64,000 nucleotides of DNA, taken from positions 124,001-188,000 of the forward strand of contig NZ_BJMM01000012.1 in assembly GCF_006539165.1 (NCBI RefSeq), in the 5' to 3' direction. The notes beneath the pieces were generated by a model. That model did not search any database. It worked only from the letters and a program-made list of their open reading frames with translations, and had not been told where the DNA came from. The stretch's first letter is position 1; each line of letters starts with the position of its first letter. Positions 42,784 to 51,829 of the stretch are shown here, one piece after another. The position numbers and the translations under genes are program-made. Source of the DNA: Streptomyces cacaoi. Its GTDB lineage: Bacteria > Actinomycetota > Actinomycetes > Streptomycetales > Streptomycetaceae.

Positions 42784-42959
42784 CTCTCCATTTCTACGCC
42801 GGATACACCGCCTGGGGCATCACCTTATACAGCGAGAGGGTGCACGGGTTGAATCACTATCTGCCCTCTCTGATCCCGCGGTTGAGGCCCTCCGGTTGAG
42901 CATGACTCCCGGAGGGCCTCCCGCATTAATCGACTCAGGTGAGGCAGGGGAGGTGACCG

Positions 42960-43661
42960 GTGGCACTGGGCATTCGGGGTCCCGCTCCGAAGGACCCGAA
43001 GATGCGTCGCAGGCGCAACAAGGACGGCGTCGAAGTCATCGAGTCACCGTCCGGGGGCCGGCGCAACGATGCCCTAGGTGAGAGCGACAGCAGCTGGCAC
43101 CCGATCGCCCAGCAGCTCTACGAGGCGTACGCGGCAAGTCCGCAGTCCTACCACTTCGAACCTTCCGACTGGGCACAGTTGCGGTACGTCATCACGGCCG
43201 TGGACGCCGGCCTCACACGGCAGGAAGACCGGATCGCGGCCGACACCGCACACGCGCTGATCCAGGCTCTTGAAGACTTCCTGACAACGGAAGCCGTGCG
43301 CCGCCGCGTACGCATCGCCGTCGAGCCAGGCCCCACGACGTGGCCCGAGCCGCAGGACTACTGGCACCCGGTGGCCACCACCTGGTTCACCTCGCTGAGC
43401 AAGTCCGGGCAGTCGACGTACTACCAGCAGACCGACATCGCCTTCGCGGTCCTGGTCGCGGAGATGATGCACCGGCATCTGATGGCCGGGCGGAACATGG
43501 GCGGAAAGATGTTGCTCGCTGTGACGAAGGCGTGTGCCTTGCTGCTGACCACCGAGGCGTCCCGCCGGGTGGCGCAGATGGAGTTGGCGAAGGTCGAGGA
43601 CAACGACATGGAAGACGCGATCTCCGCACTGATGCGCGAGTACGCGGAGGCAGTGCGCTGA
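42960..43661 (+). CDS. terminase small subunit
   Basis: 233 residues, GTG behind GAGGTGACC. It opens with GIRGPAPKDPKMRRRR, the basic RGPxPK start seen in small terminases of actinophages, followed by a long helical body. It binds DNA near cos and loads the large subunit. Lies between the HNH nuclease region and the large terminase. Confidence 0.82.
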   Translation: MALGIRGPAPKDPKMRRRRNKDGVEVIESPSGGRRNDALGESDSSWHPIAQQLYEAYAASPQSYHFEPSDWAQLRYVITAVDAGLTRQEDRIAADTAHALIQALEDFLTTEAVRRRVRIAVEPGPTTWPEPQDYWHPVATTWFTSLSKSGQSTYYQQTDIAFAVLVAEMMHRHLMAGRNMGGKMLLAVTKACALLLTTEASRRVAQMELAKVEDNDMEDAISALMREYAEAVR

Positions 43662-43703
43662 CGAGGAGCACGACGCAGGCCCTCGGGAGAGAGGGGGTGC
43701 GTC

Positions 43704-45299
43704 GTGGATCCCGTGCGCTCCGTCAAGGATGACTACGTGCCCCCGCCGAACCGCACCCTCGGCTGGGGCCTGTTGCGCTGGGCCGCGGAGAATTACCGGG
43801 CCGACTGGCGGTTCATCCCCTCCCAGGTGCGCACCATCCTCCGGTGGTACGAGATCGACGAGCACGGCCAGTTCATGTACAGGACCGGCGTCCTCCAGAT
43901 GATGAAGGGCAAGGGCAAGTCGCCGGTCATGGCGAGCATCGCCGGCATGGAGTTCCTCGGCCCGGTGCGGTTCTCCCACTGGGACGAGAACGGGATGCCC
44001 ATCGGCACCCACCCTTCCGAGCCGTGGGTGCAGCTCTACGCGGTGAACATCGAGCAGACCAAGAACATGGTCCTGCCGCTGCACAGCCTGTTCACCCCGC
44101 AGGCGATCGAGCGGTACCAGATCGACCCCGGGCAGGAGCGCTACCACGCGCGCCAGGCCGACGGGACGTTCTGCCTGCTGGAGGCGAAGACCGCCTCGTT
44201 CCGGTCCGCAGAGGGCGCCCGGCCATCGGCCCTGTTTCTCGACGAGACGTGGCATTGGCTGGAGTCCAACCACGGGCACAAGGTGTACGCCACCGCGACC
44301 GCCAACGCAGCCAAGGTCGGCGGCCGGACGCTGATGGGCACCAACGCGTACGTGGTCGGGGAGGACTCGATCGCGGAACGGGTCCATACCGCGTGGCAGA
44401 AGCAGCAGGACGGCTCCCAGCGGCGCACCGGCTTGTACTACGACAGCGTCTCGGCAAACCCGGACTTCGACATCGAAGACGAGCATCAACTGCGTGCGGC
44501 CATCGCCGCCGCGGCCGATGACGCGCACTGGGTCGACATCGATTCAATCCTCGACCAGTGCTACTCCGGCACGGTCTCCCGCGAGGAGGTGCTGCGCAAA
44601 TACTGCAACCTCGTCACGGCCGCCGATGACGCCCTGGTCGACCCCGTCGCGTGGGGAGCGTGCGAGACCGATGAGGAGCTGCGGGCCGGCGACCGGATCG
44701 TGCTCGCCCTGGACGGCGGCGAATCGGACGACGCAACGGCCGTCGTCGCTATGCGCGTGCACGACCAGCTCGTACAGCCGATCGGCGTATGGGAGAAGCC
44801 GGACGGGCCGGAGGCGAAGAACTGGAGCGTCGACAAGCAGGAGGTGTCCGACCTCGTCGACTGGGTCTTCCGCACCTACCGGGTCGAGGCGTTCTTCTCC
44901 GACACCGCCTTCTGGGAAACATACGTCAATCAGTGGTCCGAGGAATACGCGCCCCGGCTCGCGATCAAGGCGTCTGGACGGTCGCACGTCGCCTACGACA
45001 TGAAGGGAAACCAGAAGGAGATCACGACTCAGAACATGGCGCTGGTGGGCGCGATAGAAGCTGGGCGGGTCAAGCACACCGGCCACTTCGGGTTGAAGCG
45101 CCATGTGGAGAACACACGGAAGCGACACAACCGCTTCGGCATCTCCTTCGGAAAGGCGTCCCGTGAATCGCCATACAAGGTCGACGCGTACGCGGCGATG
45201 CTTTTGTGTTTCATCGCACGGACACGTCTTTACGAATCCGGCAAGTTGAACACTGTCCCCAGGCGTGTGCCCTCCTTGCAACAGGTGGGGGGTTTCTAA
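43704..45299 (+). CDS. terminase large subunit
   Basis: 531 residues, GTG 43704 after GAGGGGG. Motor domain: an atypical P-loop MMKGKGKSPVMA, Walker B ALFLDETW. Nuclease domain: LALDGGESDDATA with the first catalytic acids, FFSDTAFWETYV, and late KVDAYAAML with the last Asp. It pumps DNA into the head and cuts at the packaging site. Followed after 12 bases by the portal gene in the same frame. Confidence 0.95.
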   Translation: MDPVRSVKDDYVPPPNRTLGWGLLRWAAENYRADWRFIPSQVRTILRWYEIDEHGQFMYRTGVLQMMKGKGKSPVMASIAGMEFLGPVRFSHWDENGMPIGTHPSEPWVQLYAVNIEQTKNMVLPLHSLFTPQAIERYQIDPGQERYHARQADGTFCLLEAKTASFRSAEGARPSALFLDETWHWLESNHGHKVYATATANAAKVGGRTLMGTNAYVVGEDSIAERVHTAWQKQQDGSQRRTGLYYDSVSANPDFDIEDEHQLRAAIAAAADDAHWVDIDSILDQCYSGTVSREEVLRKYCNLVTAADDALVDPVAWGACETDEELRAGDRIVLALDGGESDDATAVVAMRVHDQLVQPIGVWEKPDGPEAKNWSVDKQEVSDLVDWVFRTYRVEAFFSDTAFWETYVNQWSEEYAPRLAIKASGRSHVAYDMKGNQKEITTQNMALVGAIEAGRVKHTGHFGLKRHVENTRKRHNRFGISFGKASRESPYKVDAYAAMLLCFIARTRLYESGKLNTVPRRVPSLQQVGGF

Positions 45300-45311
45300 G
45301 GAGGACCACGT

Positions 45312-46784
45312 ATCGATACGAACATTGTCGACGAGATTGGCATCGACCCCACCGAACTCCCGGATCTGGAATCCCGGGTCGATTTCGCGCGGTCCCGGAT
45401 CGAGCTCGACTACGACAGGCTCGACCTGATCGACCGGTATGTGCGGGGCCTGCACGCTTCTCCGTACATACCTCGGAAGAGCAATCCGGAATTCAAGGAG
45501 CTGGTGAAGCGGTCGACGCACAACATCATCCCGCTCCTGCTGGACGCGCCCACGAACGCCATCGCGGTCGAGGGCTACCGACGGCCCGACGTCACCGGCA
45601 ACCCGCCGGAGTGGCGTTGGTGGCAGCACAACCGCCTCGACCAGCGGCAGTCCTTCGTGCACCGCGAGGCACTCGCGACGGGCAGCTCCTACGTGTCCGT
45701 GCTGCCCAACCCGGCCAACCCCAAGGAGCCGCAGGTCCGCGGGTATCCGGCGATCCGCATGATGGCAGCCTACGACGACCCGGTCTTCGACGCCTTCCCG
45801 CTGTACGCGCTGTACCTGGAAGATGTGAACTACTCGAAGAAGAACCGGGTGAAGGGCCAGTACTTCGACGACACCTTCGTCTACGAGGTCGAGGTGACGG
45901 ACAAGGTCCGCATCCTCAGTCGGTTCCCCCATGGGCTCGGGGTGTGCCCCATCATCCGCTTCACGCCGAAGATGGATCTCCTGGGCCGGACCACGGGCAT
46001 GGTTGAGGGCGTCATCAGGCAGCAGGACAAGCTCAATCAGATGTTCCTGAGTCTGCTGATCGCCCAGCATTACACGGGCTTCGCGGTGCGCTGGGCGACG
46101 GGGCTGTCCCCGGTCGAGCGGCTCGATGAGAATGGCATGCCGATCCTCGACCAGGACGGGCAGCCCACCTATGTGCCACCGGTCCTCGACCCTTCGACGA
46201 TGCTCATCTCCCCGAATGAATCGACCTCGTTCGGGCAACTGCCGGCCGCCGAAACCAAGGACTTCCTCGACGCGATCGAACTCGTCGTACGGCACATGTG
46301 CGCCGTCACCGAGACACCGCCGCACTACCTGCTGTCGGGAAAGCTCGCCAACCTCAGTGCGGACGCGCTGGCCGCGGCCGAATCAGCCTTCACCAGGAAG
46401 GTGGACGAGATCCGACACTCCTTCGGCGAGTCCTGGGAGCTCGTCCTGCGCCTGTGCGCACTGATCGCCGGAGACCAGGGTGGGTGGGACGCTGTCGATG
46501 CCGAGGTGACCTGGGCAGACAAGGGCAATCGCTCCCTCGCGCAGGCGGCCGATGCCGGCGTGAAGCTGTTCAACATCGGTGTGCCGACTGATCTGATTTT
46601 GGCCAAGATGCCCGGCTTCACTCAGCGCGACATCGATGACGTGAAGCAGCGCCTGGAGGAGCAGTACGGCAGTGACTCCCTTGCGGAGAAGTTCGCCCAG
46701 CGCATCGGCGGACGCCCGTCCGACGAGGAGAGCAACGAGCAGGACAACGCTGAGCAGGGCAGCGAGCCCATGCCCGCGGCCTGA
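45312..46784 (+). CDS. portal protein, non-canonical ATC start
   Basis: 490 residues if begun at ATC 45312. A SPP1/Gp6-type portal: VDFARSRIELDYDRLDLIDR, APTNAIAVEGYRRPD, and TPPHYLLSGKLANLSADALA in the clip and stem region. A perfect AAGGAGG lies 7 bases before the ATC, whereas no ATG, GTG or TTG occurs in frame until GTG 45441, which would remove 43 conserved-looking residues. So the start is either a natural AUC codon or an ATG mutated to ATC. Ends in TGATG. Confidence 0.85.
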   Translation: MDTNIVDEIGIDPTELPDLESRVDFARSRIELDYDRLDLIDRYVRGLHASPYIPRKSNPEFKELVKRSTHNIIPLLLDAPTNAIAVEGYRRPDVTGNPPEWRWWQHNRLDQRQSFVHREALATGSSYVSVLPNPANPKEPQVRGYPAIRMMAAYDDPVFDAFPLYALYLEDVNYSKKNRVKGQYFDDTFVYEVEVTDKVRILSRFPHGLGVCPIIRFTPKMDLLGRTTGMVEGVIRQQDKLNQMFLSLLIAQHYTGFAVRWATGLSPVERLDENGMPILDQDGQPTYVPPVLDPSTMLISPNESTSFGQLPAAETKDFLDAIELVVRHMCAVTETPPHYLLSGKLANLSADALAAAESAFTRKVDEIRHSFGESWELVLRLCALIAGDQGGWDAVDAEVTWADKGNRSLAQAADAGVKLFNIGVPTDLILAKMPGFTQRDIDDVKQRLEEQYGSDSLAEKFAQRIGGRPSDEESNEQDNAEQGSEPMPAA

Positions 46785-46785
46785 T

Positions 46786-46798
46786 GGTTGACAAAAGG
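46786..46798 (+). promoter_or_regulatory. second rightward stoperator-like box
   Basis: Rightward GGTTGACAAAAGG, three changes from ACTTGACAAACGG, in the gap between portal and MuF genes on the late strand. Confidence 0.45.
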
Positions 46799-46825
46799 AT
46801 TTCAAGGGCAAGTCAAGGGGGGTCT

Positions 46826-47725
46826 GTGAGTCAGCCCAGGGACAAGGTCACCGACCTGTACATGCAGGCGCAGGCCGCACTCGGCGCCAAGGCCGTGGAG
46901 AAGACCTTGTCCATGTGGGACGAGGTCACCCCGGCCCTGCTGTTGGGAGATCCGAGCCCCTGGCTGAAGCGCTGGTTCAAGGTGATCAATGGCTTCCGGA
47001 AGCAGTCTCACGCGCTGGGGCAGGCGTTCTATCGGCTGCACCGGGCCCTGGCTACGGGGGAGTCGGTGCAGGTCGACAGCTCAGCGGAAACGACGCTCGG
47101 TGCGCTGTGGAAGGACTTCTACCGCCTGGCGGGCAAAGCCGGCGCCCCCGGCGGCAGCGAGAAGGTGAAGCTCGATCCCTCGCCCTGGCGGAAGTACGAC
47201 GAGCAGCATGCATGGCGGACTTCGGCGACTTCTCTCTACGTGAAGGGCCACGCACGGGTGAAGCGATATGAGCGCACGTACAGGGACCGCCGGGACCCCA
47301 GCGACTTCGTCGCCGGCCTTCAGGACCTCGTTGAGAAGATCGGCGTCAACATTGCCGGGGAGGCTCAGCGGATCGTCCAAAACGGCGGGAGAGAGGCCGT
47401 TGAGGAAGCGGTTGAGAATGACAAGGGGCGGGGTCGGCCCGTCGGTTGGGCCCGCGTCACCGACGGGGACGCCTGCGCATTCTGTGTGATGCTCGCCTCC
47501 CGCGGCGCCGACTACGGATCGAAGCGCTCTGGCGAACTCACCACTGAGGGACGGAAATTCCACCCCCATTGCGGCTGTGAAGCAGTTCCCGTATTCAAGG
47601 GTGACCAGTTGCATGCCACTGTCCGAGAAGCCCAGAAGCTCTGGAAGCAGTCCGGCGCCGGTTCCGTATCCGAATTCCGTGAATGGCTTGACCAAAAGAA
47701 CCGAAAGGGAGACCTACATGGCTGA
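46826..47725 (+). CDS. MuF-like minor head protein
   Basis: 299 residues from GTG 46826 (AAGG seven bases upstream); ATG 46784 would add 14 residues translated from the box. The C-terminal MuF signature VTDGDACAFCVMLASRGADYGS followed by KFHPHCGCEAVPV is intact (Cys pair and HxHCxC). Sits inside the capsid at the portal and is often injected. Confidence 0.9.
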   Translation: MSQPRDKVTDLYMQAQAALGAKAVEKTLSMWDEVTPALLLGDPSPWLKRWFKVINGFRKQSHALGQAFYRLHRALATGESVQVDSSAETTLGALWKDFYRLAGKAGAPGGSEKVKLDPSPWRKYDEQHAWRTSATSLYVKGHARVKRYERTYRDRRDPSDFVAGLQDLVEKIGVNIAGEAQRIVQNGGREAVEEAVENDKGRGRPVGWARVTDGDACAFCVMLASRGADYGSKRSGELTTEGRKFHPHCGCEAVPVFKGDQLHATVREAQKLWKQSGAGSVSEFREWLDQKNRKGDLHG

Positions 47726-48329
47726 CGAGACCGAGAGCCTTACCCCGCAGGAGCCTGGCGAGGCGCCCGGCCCCGAGGCGGGGCCGGACGAGGCAGAAAG
47801 CGAGCAGGAGACGCCGAAGCCCTCGGACATGCCGGGCGCCAAGCAGCCCGAGCCCAGCGCAGGTGAGGCGCTCACGGATACCCCGAAGGGCCAGGACGAT
47901 GCCACGCCCACCGTCGACGTGGAGGCGGTGCGACGCGAGGCCGAGGACTACAAGGCGCGCTATGAGGCGCTCCGGGCTGAGTTCGAGGAGTTGGAGAAGA
48001 AGCAGGCCGAGCTGACCGACCAGGCGGACTCCGCTGAGAAGGTCAAGGCTGAGCTGGAGGCCGCGAACGGCCGTGTACAGGCGGTCGAGAAGCAGCTCCT
48101 GCGTCAAACCGTCGGGGCTCGCTATCGACTCCCCGCGGAACTCGTTGCCCGGCTGTCCGGGGATGACGAGGGGGCGATCGAGGAAGACGCCAAGAAGCTC
48201 GCCACGCTGCTGGGCGCGCCTCGCAAGAGCAGCGTCGGCAAGGGTGGGCTTGATCCGACCGAGCGGGCCTTCGACGCAAAGGCTTTCGTCCAGCAGTACC
48301 GGAAGCGCGCGGGTCTCTCCGGAATCTGA
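47718..48329 (+). CDS. capsid scaffolding protein
   Basis: 203 residues, ATG overlapping the MuF end by 8 bases. Acidic, Glu/Pro-rich N-terminus, a long coiled coil (about 75-130: RREAEDYKARYEALRAEFEE) and a basic C-terminal end (FVQQYRKRAG) that typically contacts coat. Position directly before the coat gene is the standard scaffold place. Confidence 0.85.
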   Translation: MADETESLTPQEPGEAPGPEAGPDEAESEQETPKPSDMPGAKQPEPSAGEALTDTPKGQDDATPTVDVEAVRREAEDYKARYEALRAEFEELEKKQAELTDQADSAEKVKAELEAANGRVQAVEKQLLRQTVGARYRLPAELVARLSGDDEGAIEEDAKKLATLLGAPRKSSVGKGGLDPTERAFDAKAFVQQYRKRAGLSGI

Positions 48330-48393
48330 CAACTACTCCCCCACAACTGAAAAGCACGACGAGAACAGCCCCTTCGGATGGCCGGCTCCCTGC

Positions 48394-48414
48394 CCCCTTC
48401 CAGGGGTCTTTTTT
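48394..48414 (+). terminator. attenuator before the coat gene
   Basis: A 5-bp stem CCCCT / AGGGG followed by TCTTTTTT, then ATGCCC and the Shine-Dalgarno of the coat gene. One of three such modules in the late operon. Confidence 0.6.
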
Positions 48415-48438
48415 ATGCCCACTTGAAGGAGCCTCCGT

Positions 48439-49521
48439 TTGCCTACTGCTACCAATGGAATCGTCTACACGGACAAGCTCGCATCGGCCGCCCTCGCTAA
48501 CATCGAGGCGGCTGTTGTGCTTTCCGGAACTGTTCAGAAGCATCCTGATTCTGATTTCACGGGCGCCGCTGGCCACGTCGTCAACATTCGGCGCCCCAGC
48601 ATCCTCAACGGCTTTCAGGAGGGCATTGACGACGGCTCTCCGGCCGGGTCACGCACGATCAAGACCGAGTCGCTGAACGAGCAGGTCCTGCCCATCAAGC
48701 TGGATCAGCACGTCTACAGCGCCATCGACCTGTCGGATGCGGAGCTGTCGCTTGGCGTCGAGGACTTCACCGGTCAGGTGGTCATGCCGCAGACGGAGGC
48801 CATCGTCAACCGCATGGAACGCGTCGTCGCCTCCGCCTTCGCCGAGTTCCCGGAGGCGGAGGCGATTGAGATCGAGGTCGACGACAACGACCGTCCAGCG
48901 AACGGTGACTACGTGAACGCCGCGCAGCAGATCCGTTTCGCTATCAGCCAGCTCTCGGCCCGGCTCACCGCGCAGAACGTTCCCGTCGCCGGGAGGTACC
49001 TCGTGCTCGGTTCGACGGTTGCGGGTTGGCTCATGAACGACCCGAACCTGACCGACGCGAGCGCGGCCGGCTCCGACTCGGCCCTCCGCGAGAGCGTGAT
49101 CGGCAAGCTGCACGGCTTCACCCTGCTCCAGGACAACCGCGTCGAGCCGCTGGGTCTGTACGCGTACCACACCTCGGCCATTCAGCTCGTCACGCGAGCG
49201 CCGGTCGTTCCGGCGGGTGGCGTCGCCGCGGGGACCTCGTCCGCCGAGGGCGGTTACGCGCTCCGATGGATTCGCGACTACAACTCGTCCACCGCGAGCG
49301 AGCGGTCCTTCCTGTCGACTTACGTCGGCGTGACCGTCCTCAAGGATGCGACCCGCGACAAGGACGGCAAGGTCGTCGTCGACGGCCAGGGCAGCCCGGT
49401 CCAGTCCGTCATCCGCGGGCTGCGCTCCAAGCTCGTGCTGACCAAGCAGGCTCCCGAGCAGCCGGAGAAGCCCGAGGATCAGGAGACCTTCAAGTCCGGC
49501 GCGAAGTCCGCCAAGAAGTGA
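48439..49521 (+). CDS. major capsid protein (P22 coat-like)
   Basis: 360 residues from TTG 48439, GAAGGAG seven bases upstream. The pattern NGIVYTDKLASAALANIEAA, TGAAGHVVNIRRPS and IDLSDAELSLGVEDF is that of HK97-fold coat proteins of the P22 gene 5 group. The C-terminal ~30 residues are Lys/Glu/Pro-rich and disordered. It is strange for the most expressed structural gene to use TTG. Confidence 0.9.
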   Translation: MPTATNGIVYTDKLASAALANIEAAVVLSGTVQKHPDSDFTGAAGHVVNIRRPSILNGFQEGIDDGSPAGSRTIKTESLNEQVLPIKLDQHVYSAIDLSDAELSLGVEDFTGQVVMPQTEAIVNRMERVVASAFAEFPEAEAIEIEVDDNDRPANGDYVNAAQQIRFAISQLSARLTAQNVPVAGRYLVLGSTVAGWLMNDPNLTDASAAGSDSALRESVIGKLHGFTLLQDNRVEPLGLYAYHTSAIQLVTRAPVVPAGGVAAGTSSAEGGYALRWIRDYNSSTASERSFLSTYVGVTVLKDATRDKDGKVVVDGQGSPVQSVIRGLRSKLVLTKQAPEQPEKPEDQETFKSGAKSAKK

Positions 49522-49574
49522 CCAGCCGGGGGCGGCCACGTGCCGCCCCTCGTTCTGGCCCGAGAGGAGGCCGA

Positions 49575-50039
49575 TTGGTCAACGCACTCGCAACGGTCGA
49601 CGAGTTGGAAACGCGTCTTGGCCGACCTCTGTCAAGCGAGACGGAACGGGCCCAGGCTGAGGCGGCCTTGCAGGACGCATCCGAGCTGGCTCGCGCTTAC
49701 GGAGATCCACGGTGGGGGCGCACCGAAGCACCGGTGCCCGGCGCGGTGACGTCCGTGGTCCTCGCCATGAGCGAGCGGCGCCTGCGCAACCCGGACAACT
49801 TCGTCTCCGAGCAGGCGGGCGAATACTCCTACCGCTACTCCGAGAGCGCGGCCAGTGGCTTCGCCCCCTCGAAGGGGGAGGTCGCTCTGTTGGAGAGGCT
49901 CGCGCACAAGACCCGGCTGCACTCCACTCCTGTGGACAGGAACGTCGGCATCGCCCGGAGGCGCTTCTACCCGTACGAGCCGAACGACAACACCGTCTGG
50001 GGGCCCAGTGATGGCGCGTCCCTCTGGTTCGGGGGGTGA
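49575..50039 (+). CDS. head-tail connector (adaptor) protein
   Basis: 154 residues from TTG 49575 behind GAGAGGAGG. Starts TVDELETRLGRPLSSETERAQAEAALQDAS, the helical pattern of gp6/gp15-type adaptors that ring the portal. Next in order after coat, as expected. Confidence 0.8.
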   Translation: MVNALATVDELETRLGRPLSSETERAQAEAALQDASELARAYGDPRWGRTEAPVPGAVTSVVLAMSERRLRNPDNFVSEQAGEYSYRYSESAASGFAPSKGEVALLERLAHKTRLHSTPVDRNVGIARRRFYPYEPNDNTVWGPSDGASLWFGG

Positions 50040-50042
50040 CGG

Positions 50043-50366
50043 ATGGCGATCTGGGACAAGGCTCCGGTCGACCTGGTCGTCTACGAGAAGCCCCTCGTTG
50101 ATGACGGGTACGGCGGCCAGGTGCCCGGCGTCGGTAAGGCACACAGGATTCGTGCCTTCGTCCAGCCGATCGACGCGGACGACAACAGCTCACAGGGCTG
50201 GTCGGAACCAGCGCGGTACAAGGTGATCACTAGGGATGCGCCCGCTGAGCGTTGGTCGCACGTGGAGATGGACGGCGCTTCGTGGACCGTCTCCGAGATC
50301 CCGCGGCTGCACCGCGGCTCGGCACGCACGCAGTTCGTGACAGCAGTGATCGAAAGGCGGGGCTGA
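50043..50366 (+). CDS. head-tail joining (stopper) protein
   Basis: 107 residues, mostly beta (VDLVVYEKPLVDDGYGGQVPG). Size and order match the head closure proteins that plug the portal until the tail joins. Its stop shares a base with the next ATG (TGATG). Confidence 0.75.
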   Translation: MAIWDKAPVDLVVYEKPLVDDGYGGQVPGVGKAHRIRAFVQPIDADDNSSQGWSEPARYKVITRDAPAERWSHVEMDGASWTVSEIPRLHRGSARTQFVTAVIERRG

Positions 50367-50668
50367 TGGCGAACGTCGACCGCAACACCGCCGATCTGGT
50401 GGCCGGGCTGCCCGAGGTTCTCGACGAGGTCAAGGACGCGGCCGAGCACCAGGCGGGCAAGGCCCGTGCCAAGGCCGGCCGGCATGTGGAGACCGGTCAC
50501 TTGCTCAGCCACATCAAGGTCGTCCGGCACCGCAAGGGCTACGCCGTCGACTTCGATCACCCGCACATCGTGTCCGTCAACTACGGCCACTGGCTTCGCC
50601 GTGAGAAGGCGGGACCGAAGCTCAAGTGGGTCGACGGAATCGGAGTCATCGAGGAGGCACTGTCGTGA
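50366..50668 (+). CDS. HK97 gp10-like neck protein
   Basis: 100 residues. Contains HQAGKARAKAGRHVETGHLLSHIKVVRHRKG then VSVNYGHWLRR, typical of the small gp10/DUF5403 neck proteins. Stop overlaps the next GTG. Confidence 0.78.
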   Translation: MANVDRNTADLVAGLPEVLDEVKDAAEHQAGKARAKAGRHVETGHLLSHIKVVRHRKGYAVDFDHPHIVSVNYGHWLRREKAGPKLKWVDGIGVIEEALS

Positions 50669-51093
50669 CGCCGGTGCTGCCGGACGCCGAAGGCATTGTG
50701 CTGGAGGCCCTGCGCGCCTACCTGCCCGAGTTGGGAGGACGGCCGGTGACGCACGTGATCGCTATGCCGAACGACTGGGGGAGACTCTTCCCGCTCGTCA
50801 TGGCGCGGAAGTCGGCTGGCTCCGCCGTGGACCCCCGGTACTTGGACTCGTCCGTCTTCACCGTCCACGCCTTCGCCAGTGACCGCAGGGAGGCGTCTCT
50901 CCTGGCCCGCTCCGTCAGGCAAGCTTTGTACACGGCGGCTCAAGCGCAGTTCGCGGCCACAGAGTACGGCGGCTACCTGTCGCACTTCCGTGAGGTCACC
51001 GGGCCCATGTATTCGGCAGGGGACACGAACCTCAATCATCCGGACATCTACCGGTTCGTGGCCTCCTACCTGCTCAACACCCGCCCGAGCTAG
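50665..51093 (+). CDS. tail terminator protein
   Basis: 142 residues, GTG overlapping the previous stop. Sequence RPVTHVIAMPNDWGRLFPLVM and a middle VDPRYLDSSVFTVHAFASDR fit the tail-terminator/tail-completion group placed between neck and tube genes. Confidence 0.72.
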   Translation: MTPVLPDAEGIVLEALRAYLPELGGRPVTHVIAMPNDWGRLFPLVMARKSAGSAVDPRYLDSSVFTVHAFASDRREASLLARSVRQALYTAAQAQFAATEYGGYLSHFREVTGPMYSAGDTNLNHPDIYRFVASYLLNTRPS

Positions 51094-51124
51094 GCGCCTC
51101 CAAAGACCAAACTTCCAAAGTTCT

Positions 51125-51148
51125 AGCCCTCTCCCAGGGGGCTTTTTT
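51125..51148 (+). terminator. attenuator before the tail tube gene
   Basis: AGCCC / GGGCT stem with a T-run, then ATGCCC and a Shine-Dalgarno, the same design as ahead of the coat gene. Confidence 0.55.
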
Positions 51149-51174
51149 CATGCCCATTTTCAGGAGGAGGTTCC

Positions 51175-51753
51175 TTGGCTCATGACGTCATTGTGCCTGG
51201 CACCGGTTATGTCTACGTAGCAGAGGCCAGTACGCCGGCCCCCGCTTTCCCGTTCGCGCCGGCCGAGGCGCCGGACGGATGGACGAGTATCGGCAATACG
51301 AGTATCGAGAACGGCATTGAGATGTCAGTCGACGGCGACGACCCGGAGACTCTCGGCTCGTGGCAGGACCCCAACATCACGTCGACTAACCCGTCCAAGA
51401 CGTATTCGCTCACGATCAACCTCGAAGATATCACGGTCGAAACCCTTCAGCTGTACTACGGCGCCACAAAGGACGCCGTCGACAAGGACGGCAATTTCAC
51501 GATCCCGGCGCAGCCCACCCCGGTTGAAAAGGCCATGTTCATCATCGCCTCCGACGGATCGAACGTCGTCGGCTGGTACTACCCACGCACCTCCATTGTC
51601 GGATCCGACTCCATCACTCTGGACCCGACCGCGATCACCGAGGTGCCCGTAAAGGCCACAATCCTCAGCGGCGTAATCAGCGGCCGGACCAGCCTCGGAA
51701 AGGTCTTTCCGAAGGCACCGCTGAGTGAAATCCCCCCGCCGCCGTCCGAGTAG
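51175..51753 (+). CDS. major tail (tube) protein
   Basis: 192 residues from TTG 51175, GGAGGAGG four bases upstream. Beta-rich, with GTGYVYVAEASTPAPAFPF and EMSVDGDDPETLGSWQDPN, and a Ser/Thr-rich later part. It is placed after the tail terminator and before the chaperones, as tube proteins are. Confidence 0.85.
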   Translation: MAHDVIVPGTGYVYVAEASTPAPAFPFAPAEAPDGWTSIGNTSIENGIEMSVDGDDPETLGSWQDPNITSTNPSKTYSLTINLEDITVETLQLYYGATKDAVDKDGNFTIPAQPTPVEKAMFIIASDGSNVVGWYYPRTSIVGSDSITLDPTAITEVPVKATILSGVISGRTSLGKVFPKAPLSEIPPPPSE

Positions 51754-51763
51754 TACAAATACC

Positions 51764-51803
51764 GGCCCCTGGCTCTGTTTCTCCCTTTCCGGAGCCAGGG
51801 GCC
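51764..51803 (+). terminator. hairpin between tail tube and chaperone genes
   Basis: A perfect 12-bp stem GGCCCCTGGCTC (51764-51775) with GAGCCAGGGGCC (51792-51803), just after the tube gene; probably lowers expression of downstream genes. Confidence 0.7.
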
Positions 51804-51829
51804 TTCTCGCCCGAGAAAGGGAAGACACC

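Noticed and set aside
46784..46826. ATG 46784 as the MuF start
   Set aside because: The extra 14 residues are translated from the recurring box, and the GTG at 46826 has a better-spaced ribosome site. It remains possible because of the TGATG overlap.
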